Source: Fulvia fulva (lineage: Eukaryota > Ascomycota > Dothideomycetes > Mycosphaerellales > Mycosphaerellaceae). Taken from it: a DNA stretch of 64,000 bases. Positions 1 to 12,440 of the stretch are shown in pieces. The notes beneath the pieces are model-generated. The model saw only the letters and a list, made by a program, of their open reading frames with translations. It had not been told where the DNA came from and searched no databases. How positions within the stretch are numbered: position 1 is the stretch's first letter; each line of letters begins with the position of its first letter. Location: the NCBI RefSeq assembly GCF_020509005.1, contig NC_063023.1:372001-436000 (forward strand), read 5' to 3'. Both the position numbers and the translations under genes were made by a program.

Positions 1-3000
1 AGCTGTTGTGGTGCCTCCTGGCCCATGCAGCTGTTCTACGTACTTCTGCCTTACGAAGGGGAAACCGCTCGCGGTGAAAACCCCTCTCCTCTCCTATGCT
101 ACTGTTGTCCGTTGTTTGCCTTCCCGCTTTCCTTATAGAGGGTGCACTAGTGTCATGGGCCTGCCCTGATGACTACCTTGTCTGCATTCCCTTGGTCTCC
201 CTCCTCTTCTCCATCCACTCCTCCGTCTCGTTAGCTAGTTTAAAGTGGGTGAGGTATCCTTGTCTTAGGACCTAACGTGCTATCCTCTATACGTCGCTCT
301 TGTTCGTAACGATCGACTAGTAGTCGCGTCTAGCTGCTCTCGCTCTCTACGTGCTCCGCCCTTCTACCTACTGTAGGCACCGTACGACCATGTGTTCCGG
401 GTTCTACGACGGGTAGCCACACTCGTACGCTAGGCTGTCTATGTCTAGGACGTTCCTCCTGTATAAGTAAGCCCTAAGCCCGATGTGTTCGGACCGGATT
501 TGGATTGTTACGCTTGCTTCTGCCCTTATAAGGTCGCGGTATAGGAGGTAGTTATGTCTCTAGAAGGTTCGTAGGGCTGGGGGGCCTGTTCTCGCTAGCG
601 GGTTGCTATTCCATTCCTGTTCCTATAGGCAGCCGGCTACCTACTCTACGAGGCTCTAGGACTTTCCCTTACTCCCCTTCTTTTCCCGGGTTCTTCGTTC
701 CTCCTCCTCCCTCGCTAGCCACTCCGGCGTTCCTTATACTTTCCTAAAAACCCGTAGGTCGTCCCGCTTCTAACTCCTCCTTACGTACGGTCCTATACGT
801 GGCCGGCTATATCTCTATGCGATTCGTACTGTCTTATCGTAGATAGTTTACTATACTAGGTACTCTATCGTCTTCGCCGTATATTAGATCCTTATCCCTT
901 AGATGTAGTGACGGATAGGTAGTAACCCGGTCTCTATCTCGGCTACTCTCGTCGGTATAGTCTTATACGCTCCGAGAATTCTCCTTAAGTTACCTACTTA
1001 GGTTCGATTAAGAGGCTGTTCGATCCGTCGCGGCACTAGCTTATCGACTCCCCCCGTGCCCTAGATTTGTGCCCGTAAAGCATCGCTAGTCGAACGATTA
1101 CTTTATACATTATTCTTGCTTTGTCGAAGGTCGCCCTCTACGTTGACTTAGTAAGACGTGTTATTGATGCCTCGTTTACTTGTGCCCTATTCTAGGCTTT
1201 CTTGATCGGTAGGTTCTAGCTTAGCTTCGGGTCTAGCTAGATTCCTAGTACTTAGAGTTCGGGGGAGAGCTTCGTCTCGTATCCCTAGATTATTATAGTT
1301 ACCTACATGTTGTAGTAGGTCCTCGCTTTACTAAAGTAGATTAGCTAGTATTTCTCTAGGGCAAAACGGACGCCGTGGCGTCTAGCCTAGTCCTCGTATG
1401 CTCTATATCTCTCCGTAAGTAGTCTATAGTTTTCCTCCGTTATCGCGGACTAGGCTAGGATGTTTGTGTCGTCTACGAAGCCTAACGCCGAAGTCTAAGG
1501 GGACGTAAGTAAGGGGATAAGGTCGGCCAGAAAGATCAGGAATAGGATCGGGGATAGCGTAGGTCCTTAGGGGATTCCGGTCTCTACGTATACCCTTTCG
1601 GATTTATACCTCCCGAGGACTATTCTCGTAGTCCTCTCTTTAAGGAAGGAGTGTATAAATTTCGTGGCCTATACGGGGACTCCCTTCTGTCGGAGTATAT
1701 AGAGTAGTCTTTCGTAGGAGACGTTATCGAATGCTCCGGAGATGTCTAGGGAGAGTAGCGATACTGTTCTATTCCGTCTATAGTACTAGAGGGTTTGGAT
1801 CTGTTCGGTTATTAGTTCTATTACCGTAAGGGTTAAGCGGTTACTTCTCCCTCCTATCTATATCTCCGGGAGGATGTTGTTCTCCTCGACTAGTTTTATA
1901 AGTCTCTAGGCTACTACCTTCTCTAGGATCTTCCCTACTATGTTTAGGAGCGCAATCGGTCTATATAACTTAAGCCTGTTATAGTCTTCCTTCTATAGCT
2001 TCCGGATGACTACTGTTAGGGAGTCTCTATACGGCTTCGGATAGTAGCCTTTCCGTAGATAAGCAGTAAAGAGCTTAGCTAGGCTCGGGGCGATTTCCTC
2101 TTTATATTCCTTTAGTAGGAGGTTTAGGATTTTATCGGGCCCTAGGGCCTTTCTTCCCTTAAGCTGTCCTATTACGGCCTTAACCTCGCCTAGCTAGACT
2201 GTCTAGTGTATGTCTAGTAGTTCCGGGTACGACGTGCCTACTATGTCCGTTAGGTCCGCGTCGACTTGTGTTAAGAAGAAGTGGTCCGCAAACGCCTTCG
2301 CTTTTGCCTCCGGCGTTAACCTTAGCGTCCCCGTTATGTCGACTATAGGTAGGAAGTAAGGCGTCTTCTCTGTCCCTCCGGCTCTCGCCCACCTCGCTAG
2401 TCGCTATATCTAGTTAGGATTCTCTATTACGAGCCCGACCGTCGTTCTCTAGTCTAGCTGTTTGTCCCGACGTATCTAGGCTTTCTTAGCTTAGCTAGCC
2501 CTTAGTATGCGTCCTATGTTGCTTGTGTGTGCTCCTTCGTCCACTCTCGTCTAGCCCTCCTCGCCTCCTTTACCCTTTCCGCGCACGCCGGGGTCCAGAA
2601 TAGCTTCTGTCTTTAAGAAGGTCGAATGTAGGGTGTGTGCCGACGAGCTGTCTCCTATACGACTGTCGTTATCCGTTCGGCTTCTTTGTCGAGCTTGGCT
2701 TCTTGTTCTGCTTCTGTTCCCGCTTCTAGTCCCGCATTTGCTCTGTTATCGTGTAGTCGTGCCGCTAGTTCGTCTCGGATTTCCTCCTACGGGGCCTTCT
2801 TCTAGTTTAGGCGTGGCTCCGCTATAGGTTCCTCCTCGACTCCTACCTCGATTGTTGTCTAGATCGGGATGTGGTCTGATCCTGCTTCGAGCGAGAGGTT
2901 CGGGCGGCACTTGTCTAGTCTCGTTACTAGCTCTCTCGAGAGGAAGTATAGGTCGATCGTACTTGCGCTTGATCTCGCCTTCCACGTCTCTGTGCCCTTT

Positions 3001-3384
3001 GGGGTCGCCAGTTCCATGTCGCGGCTCGCGGTGATTTCTAGCAACTTGCCTCCTAGGTATGCGTGTGGGGGGGTGAAGTCTAGACCCCATTGCGGGTGGT
3101 GAAGGTTGAAGTCGCCTACTAGGACTTGGTGTGTATCCCCTTGTTCGAGTATCCGGTCTAGCGCAGCTAGGGTTCCTAGGTCTCTGCTCGTTCGTCCTTG
3201 TGGGGGAGGGCTGTAGACGTTATGGATTCGGACGGTTCCCTGGCCTGTTGCTATTTCGATTGTCGTTATGTGCCCCTGGTAGCCCTCCGGCTGTGGCACG
3301 ACCTTCCATGCTTCTGTGCTTATGGCCTTACTTACGTAGGTGCATGTTCTTGGGGTGTGGCATGGCATAAGTATGTGACGCATC
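1..3384 (-). mobile_element. Tad-like LINE retrotransposon, 5'-truncated and partly RIP-mutated (LINE copy 1)
   Basis: Read on the minus strand this is ORF2 of a non-LTR retrotransposon. The endonuclease domain lies at 2859-3383, and the reverse transcriptase follows with a GIPxG motif near 1563-1580 and the catalytic FVDD near 1469-1480. The reading frame is broken by many TAG/TAA codons, as expected from RIP. The same protein is found in the plus-strand LINE at 40793-45920 (matching GDFNL and GGKLL blocks), so both belong to one family. The 5' end stops inside the endonuclease domain at about 3384, with no ORF1, which is the usual result of incomplete reverse transcription. The 3' end lies beyond the left edge of the window, so no target duplication can be checked. 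The first 200 bases resemble the 3' region of the LINE stub at 54518-54872. Confidence 0.85.
2859..3383 (-). pseudogene. LINE ORF2 fragment: AP-like endonuclease domain
   Basis: A 174-codon open stretch encodes most of an exonuclease-endonuclease-phosphatase (APE-type) domain that nicks the target DNA for LINE insertion. Visible blocks are VGDFNLHHPQWG, GGKLLEI and a terminal SDHIPI, where Asp and His are the conserved catalytic pair of the family. The N-terminal part of the domain, which would carry the first catalytic Asn and Glu, is missing because the element is truncated at about 3384. The frame ends at a TAG at 2859 and can be followed further left into the reverse transcriptase through more stops. 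This part is GC-rich and keeps normal CA/TG content, unlike 240-2600. Confidence 0.8.
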
Positions 3385-3547
3385 CACTATTGGACTCGGT
3401 GTGATAGCCAGCTCTCAGCGATACACGCCGCACTGATTAGCCGGACAGCGTCCCACTCGCACAGCCTGCCTTCAACATGCGTTGTGTTCTGCAATCTTGT
3501 GCGTTCTCCGTGTGTGCTCAGCCCGAGGCAGCTTTGCTGCTTCTGAT

Positions 3548-4122
3548 CTACGAGTCCATGCAACGCAGGGGAGGCTTACTGAGCCAAAAGTCCATTCTCT
3601 TGGACTCTTCGTCTCGTACAAGACGTACTCTTATCACGTCGGAAGTAGCTTTCGCCGAGATGTAGGTTGGATCCGAAGTAGCTTCCGCCGAGATGTAGGT
3701 TGGACGATCAGTTTCGAAGAACGATCTGTAATCGTCGACAGGCGTTGTGAAAGTGTCGAAGAGCGTTAAGAAAATGTCGAAGGACCGGTGGTTGTTGTCG
3801 AACGCCACCTTGTCCTTCCAAGCCTTCTCTTTTCCGCGACCTTGGTCTCGTCCAAGAGCTCGTCGAGTCGCTTCTTGTACGGGGCCAGGGCCTCATGCTG
3901 GATGGTGCGGCTCGTGCTCAGGAGAGACGGGAGGAACACGTCGCCGCCTACACATCTTGCGATCTTGTCATGTGCGGTGATGGTGAAGTCGGCAAAGACG
4001 TGCTCGTAGATCTCGAGTCAAAGCTCGGCGGGCAGCTTCTGCAGGATTCCGAGTGGCGATGCTGGCTCTGATTTGGCCGCAGGAGTGAGTTTGCTGGCGT
4101 GGGTGATGTCGTCGCCCGCCAT
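3548..4122 (-). pseudogene. Broken F-box-like (LPAEL-type) gene
   Basis: From an ATG at 4120-4122 the frame reads MAGDDITHAS and then LQKLPAEL, the start of the F-box-like/2EXR motif common in Dothideomycete gene families. It hits a TGA at 4018-4020 that replaces an expected Arg codon (CGA to TGA), then continues as LEIYEHVFADF in the same frame. Near 3826-3833 the coding continues in another frame (EKAWKDKVAFDNN), so there is also a frameshift. The tail holds two tandem 11-residue repeats. It resembles the three F-box-like genes at 61392-63973 in its first motif only. Function is unknown; with two lesions it is probably dead, unless they are consensus errors. Confidence 0.55.
3639..3704. repeat. 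Tandem duplication, two 33 bp units
   Basis: Units 3639-3671 and 3672-3704 differ at only two or three positions. They lie in the 3' part of the broken F-box-like gene and give an in-frame 11-residue repeat (PTYISAEATSD / PTYISAKATSD). Confidence 0.8.
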
Positions 4123-4678
4123 GGTATCTTTCCGCCGGGTCAGTGAGCCGTGCTCCATTGATGGAGAGTGGATGCTTAACTGGTGAGGTGGTTGCACGCA
4201 GAAAAGTGATCTGGAATGCTGTTTTGCAGAAGTTTTTGAAGATCTGCAATGCCGAGCCGCCGAGTTTGTCGAAATAAGTGAAGGTACAGTTACGCTCAAG
4301 CTTGACTGTCACATGCGGTGCTCGGCTCTCGGAATAAGACTGATGTCTGTTCACATCCTCGCGCTCGATGGAGAGCGAAGCTCGGCAAAATTTACAAGGT
4401 TCTACTTGAACCAGGAAACGGAAACATCCTCCACGCTCATAGACGCGTCCTGATCACCAGGCAAACGTCATGCGCCTTTCTTTTTTCATTTTTATTAGCG
4501 TGGGCGAAGGTGTCCTGGTGCACGCCGCAGCTTCCATCTCGCTCACATCATGAGAGTCCTTGCAGTGCAGTAAGCCCTTCTCTCGTTGACCCCAAAGACT
4601 TTGCATGGGTATAGGCATCCGGCTTGCAACCGTCGTACACGTAGACGGTCTGATGGAGGCCCTATCGGCGCAACACTC

Positions 4679-5014
4679 TCAGAGAAAGAACCACCTCCAC
4701 TCATCCTTCCTCCATACTCGATCCATCATATACGGATACCTCTCCAGCACTGCAGGGTGTCTCGGCGCCTTTATCACCCCTGGTCCGAATCGACTGGGAA
4801 CACTGAAGCTGGCTGTACTTCCGGGCGATCGCGGTGATAGAGATGGGCCTACTTTGTCGGAGACTGTGAGCCATGACCTGGCGCTTGGGTTGCGGCTGTA
4901 CGTTGGCGTTGAAGGATTGCTTGAAGATGATGAATTGTTGGGGGTGGAGAAAGCCCATGTAAGGAAGGGGTCACCGAGGAATGTGTCCTGTGTGGGAGTG
5001 CGTTGATCGTCCAT
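4679..5014 (-). CDS. Possible small Ser/Pro-rich hypothetical protein
   Basis: An uninterrupted ATG-started frame of 111 codons has a Ser/Pro/Asn-rich middle and an aromatic, charged C-terminus ending in EWRWFFL. I recognise no domain. A 133-codon frame on the other strand (4605-5006) overlaps it almost completely, and neither has independent support, so this is the more plausible of two weak candidates. It is divergent from the UFD2 gene. Confidence 0.25.
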   Translation of the reverse strand: MDDQRTPTQDTFLGDPFLTWAFSTPNNSSSSSNPSTPTYSRNPSARSWLTVSDKVGPSLSPRSPGSTASFSVPSRFGPGVIKAPRHPAVLERYPYMMDRVWRKDEWRWFFL

Positions 5015-6151
5015 AGTTCTCGAGGTTGCGGAGTAGAGGAATGCGGAATGCGTTGATTAGAGGGTGGTTTGGCAGATTTTTAGCCTGTGATGTTTGCTGC
5101 TGAGCAGCATGCCTGACTGCGTTATGGCACGTCGTGAGTCCACATGTTCTGTCGTGAACAGTTGGCCTAGGTCTAGCCTCGTTCATACAGGTTCTGCACT
5201 GTCTTGCTCCTGCTGCTCGACATAATACTGTTCCGGCGGGGGTGGAGGATGTTCCACTTCGTGTCTCACATCAAAGTATCGCTAAGCGTCCTGTTGATTA
5301 TACCAGGCGACATTGGACTTTACATCCTCGCCAGACAATGTAGGGCGGGCGTACCACATGGTGGGCCTATATCAATCAGCTGCATTGGGTTGTCTCACCG
5401 ATACTGAATCCTGTCATGACAAGATGCCGTGTCCCGCCCGAGGCGTTTCCTCTTTGCAGATGAACATTCTGGTTCCCTGGCATCTAAGGGCACACCTGCG
5501 GCCCTACGGTACACAAGTCATCATGGCGGAATAGTGTCATCAAACGACAACCCATGGTCAGGACACAGTAGATTCCTGCAGAAGTTCCATGGCAGCAAGC
5601 TCTTTCTCTTGGAACCATGGGTGGACGAGCCACGACTCGGGCTATTCGTTTCTCTAGACCCAGTATACGGCAACGATCTGTGCATAGCTCCATGGGTTCA
5701 CCACGATGATGGTGTTGTTGGCAAGGTCCATCTTGATCGGAAGATTCCTAAGACCTGTGAGTATATGGGTGCTGGACTCAGTCAGACCAGGCAGATGCAG
5801 GCAAGTGAACATTCCAAGAAGGTGTTAGGTGAATGTGAATAGGTAGAGTCTTTGTATGCCAGGTAGTAGATCATTCACTCGCGAAGTGACATGCATGTGC
5901 TTCGTGAACAGAGTGCAAGAGAAAGGACAGGGATGTTCGGAGTTAAGCTCGGCCCGCCATGCACGGTGATGTCGATGGTCCAAGCGCTTGCTTATTAAGG
6001 TAAGGCATCTGTTGCCTCATCGAACATCTCGCATTACTTTCGTGTTACTCGATCTGCCATCTCTTCTTCTACATCACCTCTTCATCCTTCAACACCGCCA
6101 CCTTCACCTCCACCTACTCCTGGACTGCAGGATATTCCACATACACACAAC
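5015..6151. other. Intergenic region upstream of UFD2
   Basis: About 1.1 kb with no convincing gene. Open frames exist (for example 5429-5842 on the plus strand, 137 codons) but show no recognisable domain or splice pattern. The last 150 bases are pyrimidine-rich (TCTTCTTC and CCACCTTCACCTCCACC tracts), typical of a fungal promoter and 5' leader just before the UFD2 ATG. Confidence 0.5.
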
Positions 6152-9100
6152 ATGGCGGACTCCACACAATCCGATGCCGACAAGGTACGATTCGGCTCAA
6201 CTATGACCAGTTCTTCGATCGTGTATGCTAACACCTGTGACAGATCCGTGCAAAGCGCCTGGCCAAGCTGGGTGGTCCGGCATCATCTAGCACGACAACA
6301 CCTCCCGCGCCAGCAGCAGAGAACGAGCAGCCCGCACCAGCGACAGCGCCACAGGCCAGTGATGCCACAGCAGAGAGCGATCCAGCGATCGCCAGCCAAC
6401 GAGCCAATTACTTTGCCCAGATGCCCGCGAAAGCGCCCGAGCCGAAGTCGACAACCCCTCAAATCACTGTCAAGCCCGCTCCCCGACCGGCGTCACCAGC
6501 GAAGCGAGAACGAGATGGATCGGAGAAGGCACAGTCGAGGACGGTATCACGAAGCGAGCGACCTCCGGAGAGCATCGAGAAGTGGCAGGACAGGAATCTA
6601 CGGCAGATCTACCGGGTCACACTGAAGCCGGAAGAAGTGACTGACGGGCATGGCAACAAGCTGATCTTCCTGAGCAACACTAAGGAAGAGCTGGAGGAAG
6701 CAGACTCGCCGCTGATGCTGGATGTCAACGGCTCAGATGGGATTTTATCAGAAGCAGCTGGACAGGCGCCGGGTGGCAAGGTTTTCGAATACTTCCTGCA
6801 GTGCTTCAAGCGCGTTTCTCGAGCAATCCGAGGCTCCAAGTACGATGGACCGGACGATCCGAAGCATGGCATCTTGAAAGAGGCAAGGAGATTCTGCATG
6901 AGCTACTGCATCTTTGCAGTCACGATGCCTGACATGTTCGAGAACAACGCGTCCACGTCCAATCCGTTGGTCGCCCACCTGAAGGCAGATCCGGAATGCG
7001 AGGTTGGTATTTGCACCGACTTCCTGAACGAGGCAACATCACGCTTCGAAGAGGACGACTCCATTAAAGAGGCGGTGGTAGGAGCAGCGGAAGAGCTGAG
7101 CAGACAGCTGGCGAAGCAGGACATGCTCGGAGACTATCAGAATTACGTTCGTGGGCTGAGAAATCTGCTAAGATACCCTAAGATCGTGGATGCAGTGACG
7201 GAATCGCCGCTGTGGGCACCAGGAGACGTTGCAGCACAGGAGATTGAGACGAAGACGATACTTGGTCCGTTCTTCCGGATATCACCCGCACAGCAAGACG
7301 TGGCAAACAGCTATTTCTCGGCGCCCAGGACAAGAGATTCAGGCTTTGTCAGAAATGGGCAGAACGCTATTCGCATGACCCTACGGACACACCAACATGA
7401 GCTCTTCGAGATTACCAACAGCATCGTCAAGTCAGGACCAGTCTCTCGCGGCCGGATACTGGACTGGCTCGCAATCTGTGTGAACAAGAACCACAAGAAG
7501 CGCGCGATGCGTCCTGATCCTCGCATCATCTCGACTGATGGGTTCATGATAAACGTCACGAATGTCCTCGACCAGCTATGCGATCCCTTTATGGACGCGC
7601 GATTTGGAAAGATCGAAAAGATTGATGTGGCTTACCTACGACGAAACCCCCGTGTTGACATTAGCGACGAGACCAAGATCAACGCCGATCAGAAGGCGGC
7701 TGATGAGTTTTACGCTGACAAGGTTGACGGGACGAACAACTTCATCTCCGAAGTCTTCTTTCTCACAGTCGCTGCGCACCACTATGGTACCGAAGCGGCG
7801 CAAGAACAGATCGGACCGATGCGGAAGACGATCAAGAGAGGTGAGGAGGAGCTCAAAGCCATGGAAGCAGAGCGACACAAATACGTGAACGACCCGCGAT
7901 ACCTGGTATGTAAAGCTTTCGCGTCTGATGGCGGCTGCTGGGGCGCTGGCTCGTGACGAATACTGACTCCATTCACAGGCTAAATACGAAGAGAGTCTCC
8001 AAAGGTACAAAAACCATCTCGACAACATGGCTAGCCGAATTCACGCAACCGAAGGTATTTTGCTGGACGATCTGAATCAAGCTCGGTCGATGCAGTTCAT
8101 GCGATACGTGATTGTGTGGCTGCTGCGTCTTGCCACCGGACAGAACCTCCCGACAGCACAGCTGCAGCTTCCTTTGCCGGAGACGCAAGCGGATGTGTTC
8201 AGATTCTTGCCGGAGTACTTCTTGGAGGATATCGTCGACAACTTCAAGTTCATCACACGGCACATGCCAAATATCATCACGCCACAGCAGTCCGAGGAGC
8301 TGGTGCAAGTCTGCATCACCTTCCTCAGGAGCACAGAATACGTCAAGAACCCTGGTGTCAAATCCGGACTGGTGACGATCCTCTTCACCGGCGTCTATCC
8401 ATGGGGTCACAACAGACGCGGAATTCTGGGCGACCAGCTGATTGGATCGTCCTTCGCCCACAAACACCTGCTTCATGCCCTAATGAAGTTCTACATCGAG
8501 GCCGAAAACACTGGAACGCATACGCAGTTCTACGACAAGTTTAACATTCGCTTCGAGATCTTCCAGGTCATCAAATGCATCTGGGTCAACACCATCTACC
8601 GCGAAAACTTGGCTAAAGAGGCCCGAGTGAATACCGAGTTCTTCGTTCGATTCGTCAACATGATTGTCAACGACGTCAACTTTGTACTGGACGAGAGTCT
8701 GGGAAGCTTACGCAAGATCAACGAGCTCACCAAGGAGCTTGCCGACCCTGTCCACATGCAAGGTCTCAGCGAGGAGCAGCGAAAGGAGAAGCAGGAGCTG
8801 CTTGACGATCAGAAGGGAAAGGTATGTACCGAAAGCCAGTGAGCCAGTGGAGCACGAAGCTAATATCCTATCAACAGGCCAGGAGCTACATGGGTCTCAC
8901 CACCGAGTCGATGGAGACTCTCGTACTTTTCACTGAGACACTACCCGATTCCTTCACAGCAAAGGAGATCGTCACACGACTAGTGGACATGTTGGACTAC
9001 AACCTCATGACACTCGTCGGACCCAAGAGCAAAGATCTCAAGGTCGACAACATGCAAGAAGAGTACAAGTTCAACCCACGACAGCTTCTCAGCGACTTCA

Positions 9101-9567
9101 TCACAGTCTACGTCAACCTCGGAGAGAAGCAGAACTTCATCGAAGCCATCGCCGACGACGACCGCTCCTACAAACCCGAACACTTCGACAAGGCCGCCAA
9201 CATCATGAAAGACAAAGCAATGAAGAGCCCAGAAGAGCTACGTGCGTGGGAGCGACTTGGCAAGAAAATCGCAGAGGTCAAACAAGCCAAGGCCGACGAA
9301 GAAGAGGACCTCGGAGAGATTCCAGAAGAGTTCCTCGATCCCCTCATCGGCGACCTACTCACTGATCCAGTGTACCTCCCGACCAGCAGAACCACTGTCA
9401 ACAGATCTACTATCCGACAACAACTGTTGAATGTACCCGAAGACCCCTTCAATCGCATGCATTTGACGATGGATCAGGTTGTGGCAGTACCGGAAGTATT
9501 GGAGAAGATCGAGAAGTGGAAGGCAGAGCGGCGCGCAGAGAAGGCCGAGAAGATGGACACCACTTAA
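6152..9567 (+). CDS. ufd2: Ubiquitin conjugation factor E4 (UFD2), U-box E3/E4 ligase
   Basis: UFD2 elongates ubiquitin chains on substrates handed on by Cdc48 for proteasomal degradation. Four exons join in frame: 6152-6184, 6244-7905, 7979-8821 and 8878-9567, giving about 1075 residues, the usual family length. All introns are GT-AG (59, 73 and 56 bp), and the first has a GCTAAC branch site. The protein opens with the UFD2-typical DKIRAKRLAKLGGP, followed by a Pro/Ala-rich linker, the long helical UFD2 core, and a C-terminal U-box starting IPEEFLDPLIGDLLTDPV and including the DPFNRMHL block. The ATG sits in a good context (ACAACATGG). Nothing appears broken, and base composition matches the neighbouring genes. 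Confidence 0.95.
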
Positions 9568-10042
9568 GGTTAAGTGAACTATACCACTCACGCTGATGCG
9601 CATACCAGATAGAAGCGGGCTCACATAGAGAGCTATAGCCAGCGCCACGATGCTACGAACCAGATAGAACATTACTTCTCATCCCCGCCTTAATTGATGA
9701 CCGAGACCGGGTTTCCAATGGAAACAGTGTCTCAAGCTTTGAACCTGAAGGATTGGGGAGCTTGAGTGGGGGATCATCGGCTTGGTACACGATTTCAAGA
9801 CATGCCCAAGAAGACTTGGATGACCTTGATGGTGTGGGACGAGCACGTTCTGGCGATAGGTTTCCTTATCTGATCAAAGGTTTCCCCGTGACACTGCATG
9901 GTGCGGGCGGGACTCGGGAGGCAGGCGGCACAGCACGAGGGGTGGTTCTATTAGATACTCAGTCTCGCTGCGTATCTGATCTGATCTGATAAATTTTATC
10001 TTTACTACCCTGATTCCTGACCACTATTACGCACGGTTCAGG
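9568..10042. other. Intergenic: UFD2 3' region and MFS promoter
   Basis: 475 bases between two plus-strand genes. I see no gene. A tandem TGATC motif (CTGATCTGATCTGATAA) lies at about 9976-9992, roughly 50 bp before the transporter ATG. Confidence 0.4.
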
Positions 10043-12112
10043 ATGTCTAACGAGAAAGATACCACAAAGGCAGACAACATCCTCGCAGCGCCCAAAGTCG
10101 AAGCCACAGCGCTCCGCTCCCACTCCATCGACGAACATGCCCAAGATGTGGCTGGTTACGACCACGACCTCATGTCCGCACGGACTCTCCTCTCCTACGA
10201 AGAAGAACGAAAGCTCCTGCGACGAGTCGATTGGCACCTCATGCCCCTCTGCGCGTTAATTTTCATGGTGAAGAACATCGACGCCAACAATGCTGCCAAT
10301 GCTCGCATCATGAATCGCGGCACTTCGAGGAACATCCTGACAGAATTGGGCATGACGGGGGACGAGTATAATTTTGTGAGTACGGTTTATTTTGTGAGTA
10401 TGACCAGAGAAAAGACTGGGAAGGGGAGGGTGGGAAGGTGGTGACGCTGATGAAGGAATGGCAGATTCCATTCATTGTTTTTGAGATTCCGAGCAACCTG
10501 GTTATGAAGAAGATGTTGCCGAGTCGGTTTCAGAGTAGGATTATGGTCAGTGTCCTTGATGTGAGAGAGGAAGTGAGGGAGGGAGGGATGGTATTGGAAT
10601 TCTGGCTAACATGAGGATAGGTGACCTGGGGCATTGCCCTAGCATTTCATGCTGCTGTATCGTCGAAGAATGGCTTGTATATGCGAGGTTCTTCCTGGGG
10701 TTGGTAAGTGGAGGAATCATGATGTATGCAGAGGAGACGTGCTGATGAAGAATCGTAGTGTGAGGCGGGAATGTTTCCCGGGATCATTTTGCAGCTGACG
10801 TATTGGTATCGGGCTGATGAGGTACGTACTAACGTCTAAGGAATACCGGTACTTCGGGCAGTGTGACGTGGATGACTTGCTGATGCTGAGACATGCAGAT
10901 GACGATGCGGCTTTTGATCTACTGTGAGTTCAGTGGTTGATGGAAGGTCCAGAGCGAGTAGCTGACTTTTCTAAGGCTCCTTGGAGTTCTTTGCCAACGT
11001 CGTCAGTGCTGTGTTGGCTTTCGGCTTCGACCACATATCTGGACGGGGAGGGCTGTCAGGATGGCAATGGCAAGTAATCTTCAGCATTGAATGAACACAT
11101 CCAACTGACGTGTCCCATAGGTTCTTCTTAGTCGAAGGGGTGATCACGATTGCATTCGGCGCCCTACTGTGGTTCGTCCTCCCAGACTGTAAGTGAAATT
11201 CATCCACCTGCGAACCCATCTTGTGGTAGGAACTGACCAGGTGTCTCAGTCCCAGAACAAGCCAAATGGCTCAGCGACAAGGAGAAAGCCTTTCTCCAGG
11301 CTCGACTTCCGGCCAACGCACCACGATCAAGTGAGATGAACTTCAACTGGAGAGAGGTTATTGAAACACTCAAAGATCAACGCCTCTGGCTTTTCACTCT
11401 GGTCTTCATCGCTAAGACCGTGGGCGCTTCTGATCTCACTTTCTACCTACCCACCATCGTCGCCGACCTGGGACTCACGTACGTTCACGCTCCTGTCCAC
11501 GGCTCCTCATGCCCCACTAACAATGTCTGCCTTAGCTCCATCGCCGAATCCCAGCTCCTGACAATCCCCGCCTCAGTCCTGCCCATAATCCTCATCGCAA
11601 TCGCCTCACTCCTCACCACCCGCTTCAACATCCCCCTCCCGTTAATCCCTCTAACCTACATGACCATAACCCTCGCCATGTACGCCATCCTCCACACCTA
11701 CCCCAACAACGGCGGTGTCTACGCCGCAACCATCATCGCCGGCGGTCTCGGCAACGCCTGGTATCCCTCCATGTGGCCGTGGCGTCTTCAGACCACCTCC
11801 AAGGCTACGGGGAACGCTTTCGCTATTGCGTTTACGAACTCGCTAGGGGGTATTGGGAGCTTGATTGGACCACAGATCTTTCGGATGAAGTATGCGCCGA
11901 AGTATGGGGTGAGCTTTGCGGTGGCGATGGCGTTTACGGGGTTCTGTGTAGTTATGACGGGGTGGACTTGGTGGGTTACGAGGCTTACGGAGAGGAGGAC
12001 GAGGGAGATTAGGAGAGAGAGGATGAAGGCTGGGTTGAAAGGGGAGGTTGTGTTGGGGGATGTGGATATTGGAGCAGATTTGGAGAGGAAGCGGAGAAGG
12101 GGTGATGCGTAG
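10043..12112 (+). CDS. MFS transporter of the Dal5/allantoate permease (anion:cation symporter) type, with a one-base frameshift
   Basis: Nine exons can be placed: 10043-10393, 10465-10545, 10621-10703, 10759-10821, 10899-10923, 10976-11069, 11121-11188, 11250-11478 and 11536-12112, about 523 residues. Family features are the N-terminal RRVDWHLMP segment before the first membrane helix, the ARFFLGL-CEAGMFPG block with its conserved Arg and Glu, and repeated hydrophobic helices up to a basic tail. Such proteins import organic anions (allantoate, nicotinate, other carboxylates) across the plasma membrane; the substrate cannot be told. All phases close except in exon 3, which is one base short: after GLYM the frame must shift to read ARFFLGL, so a base (probably G) is missing near 10683. 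The intron 11070-11120 is GC-AG. Either the gene is decaying or the base is a consensus error. Confidence 0.85.
11070..11120 (+). other. GC-AG intron in the MFS gene
   Basis: The donor is GCAAGT and the acceptor CATAG, with a CTGAC branch-like site just upstream. Joining TGGCAATG to GTTCTTC gives WQWFFLVE in frame with both neighbouring exons; no GT donor gives the same result. Confidence 0.8.
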
Positions 12113-12440
12113 GCTGGGATGTACGTAGGTGGGTCGATACGTACTTCGGCTGATACTATCCAGGTGAGCACGTACTTTGACAAGTACACAGAACGATGCA
12201 CACGTACTTAGGCTGATACGCATCCCGACTGGTGCGGTACACCAGATTCAAGTACAGGCTTGGTCCCACTGCCAGAACCGGATCTTACGAACACAGCGCC
12301 ATCGACGTTACCTTCTCGGATCTGAACGGAGATGGATGTGGCTACGTGCTTCGGAGCTCAATGCTCCAATAAGTCGGGCCACAGCCTCGAGTCTTGTCTC
12401 GCTATTCGCGGCATGTGTGATCTCTGTGGAGACTGGAGTT
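12113..12440. other. Convergent intergenic region
   Basis: About 330 bases between the 3' ends of the MFS gene (plus) and the ALDH fusion gene (minus). It contains near-repeats of a GTACTTNGGCTGATAC motif (about 12140 and 12206) but no gene that I can support. Confidence 0.4.

Noticed and set aside
4605..5006. 133-codon plus-strand open frame
   Set aside because: Overlaps the minus-strand candidate at 4679-5014 almost fully, has no domain, and has no better support.
5429..5842. 137-codon plus-strand open frame
   Set aside because: No recognised motif and no splice pattern; not strong enough to call.
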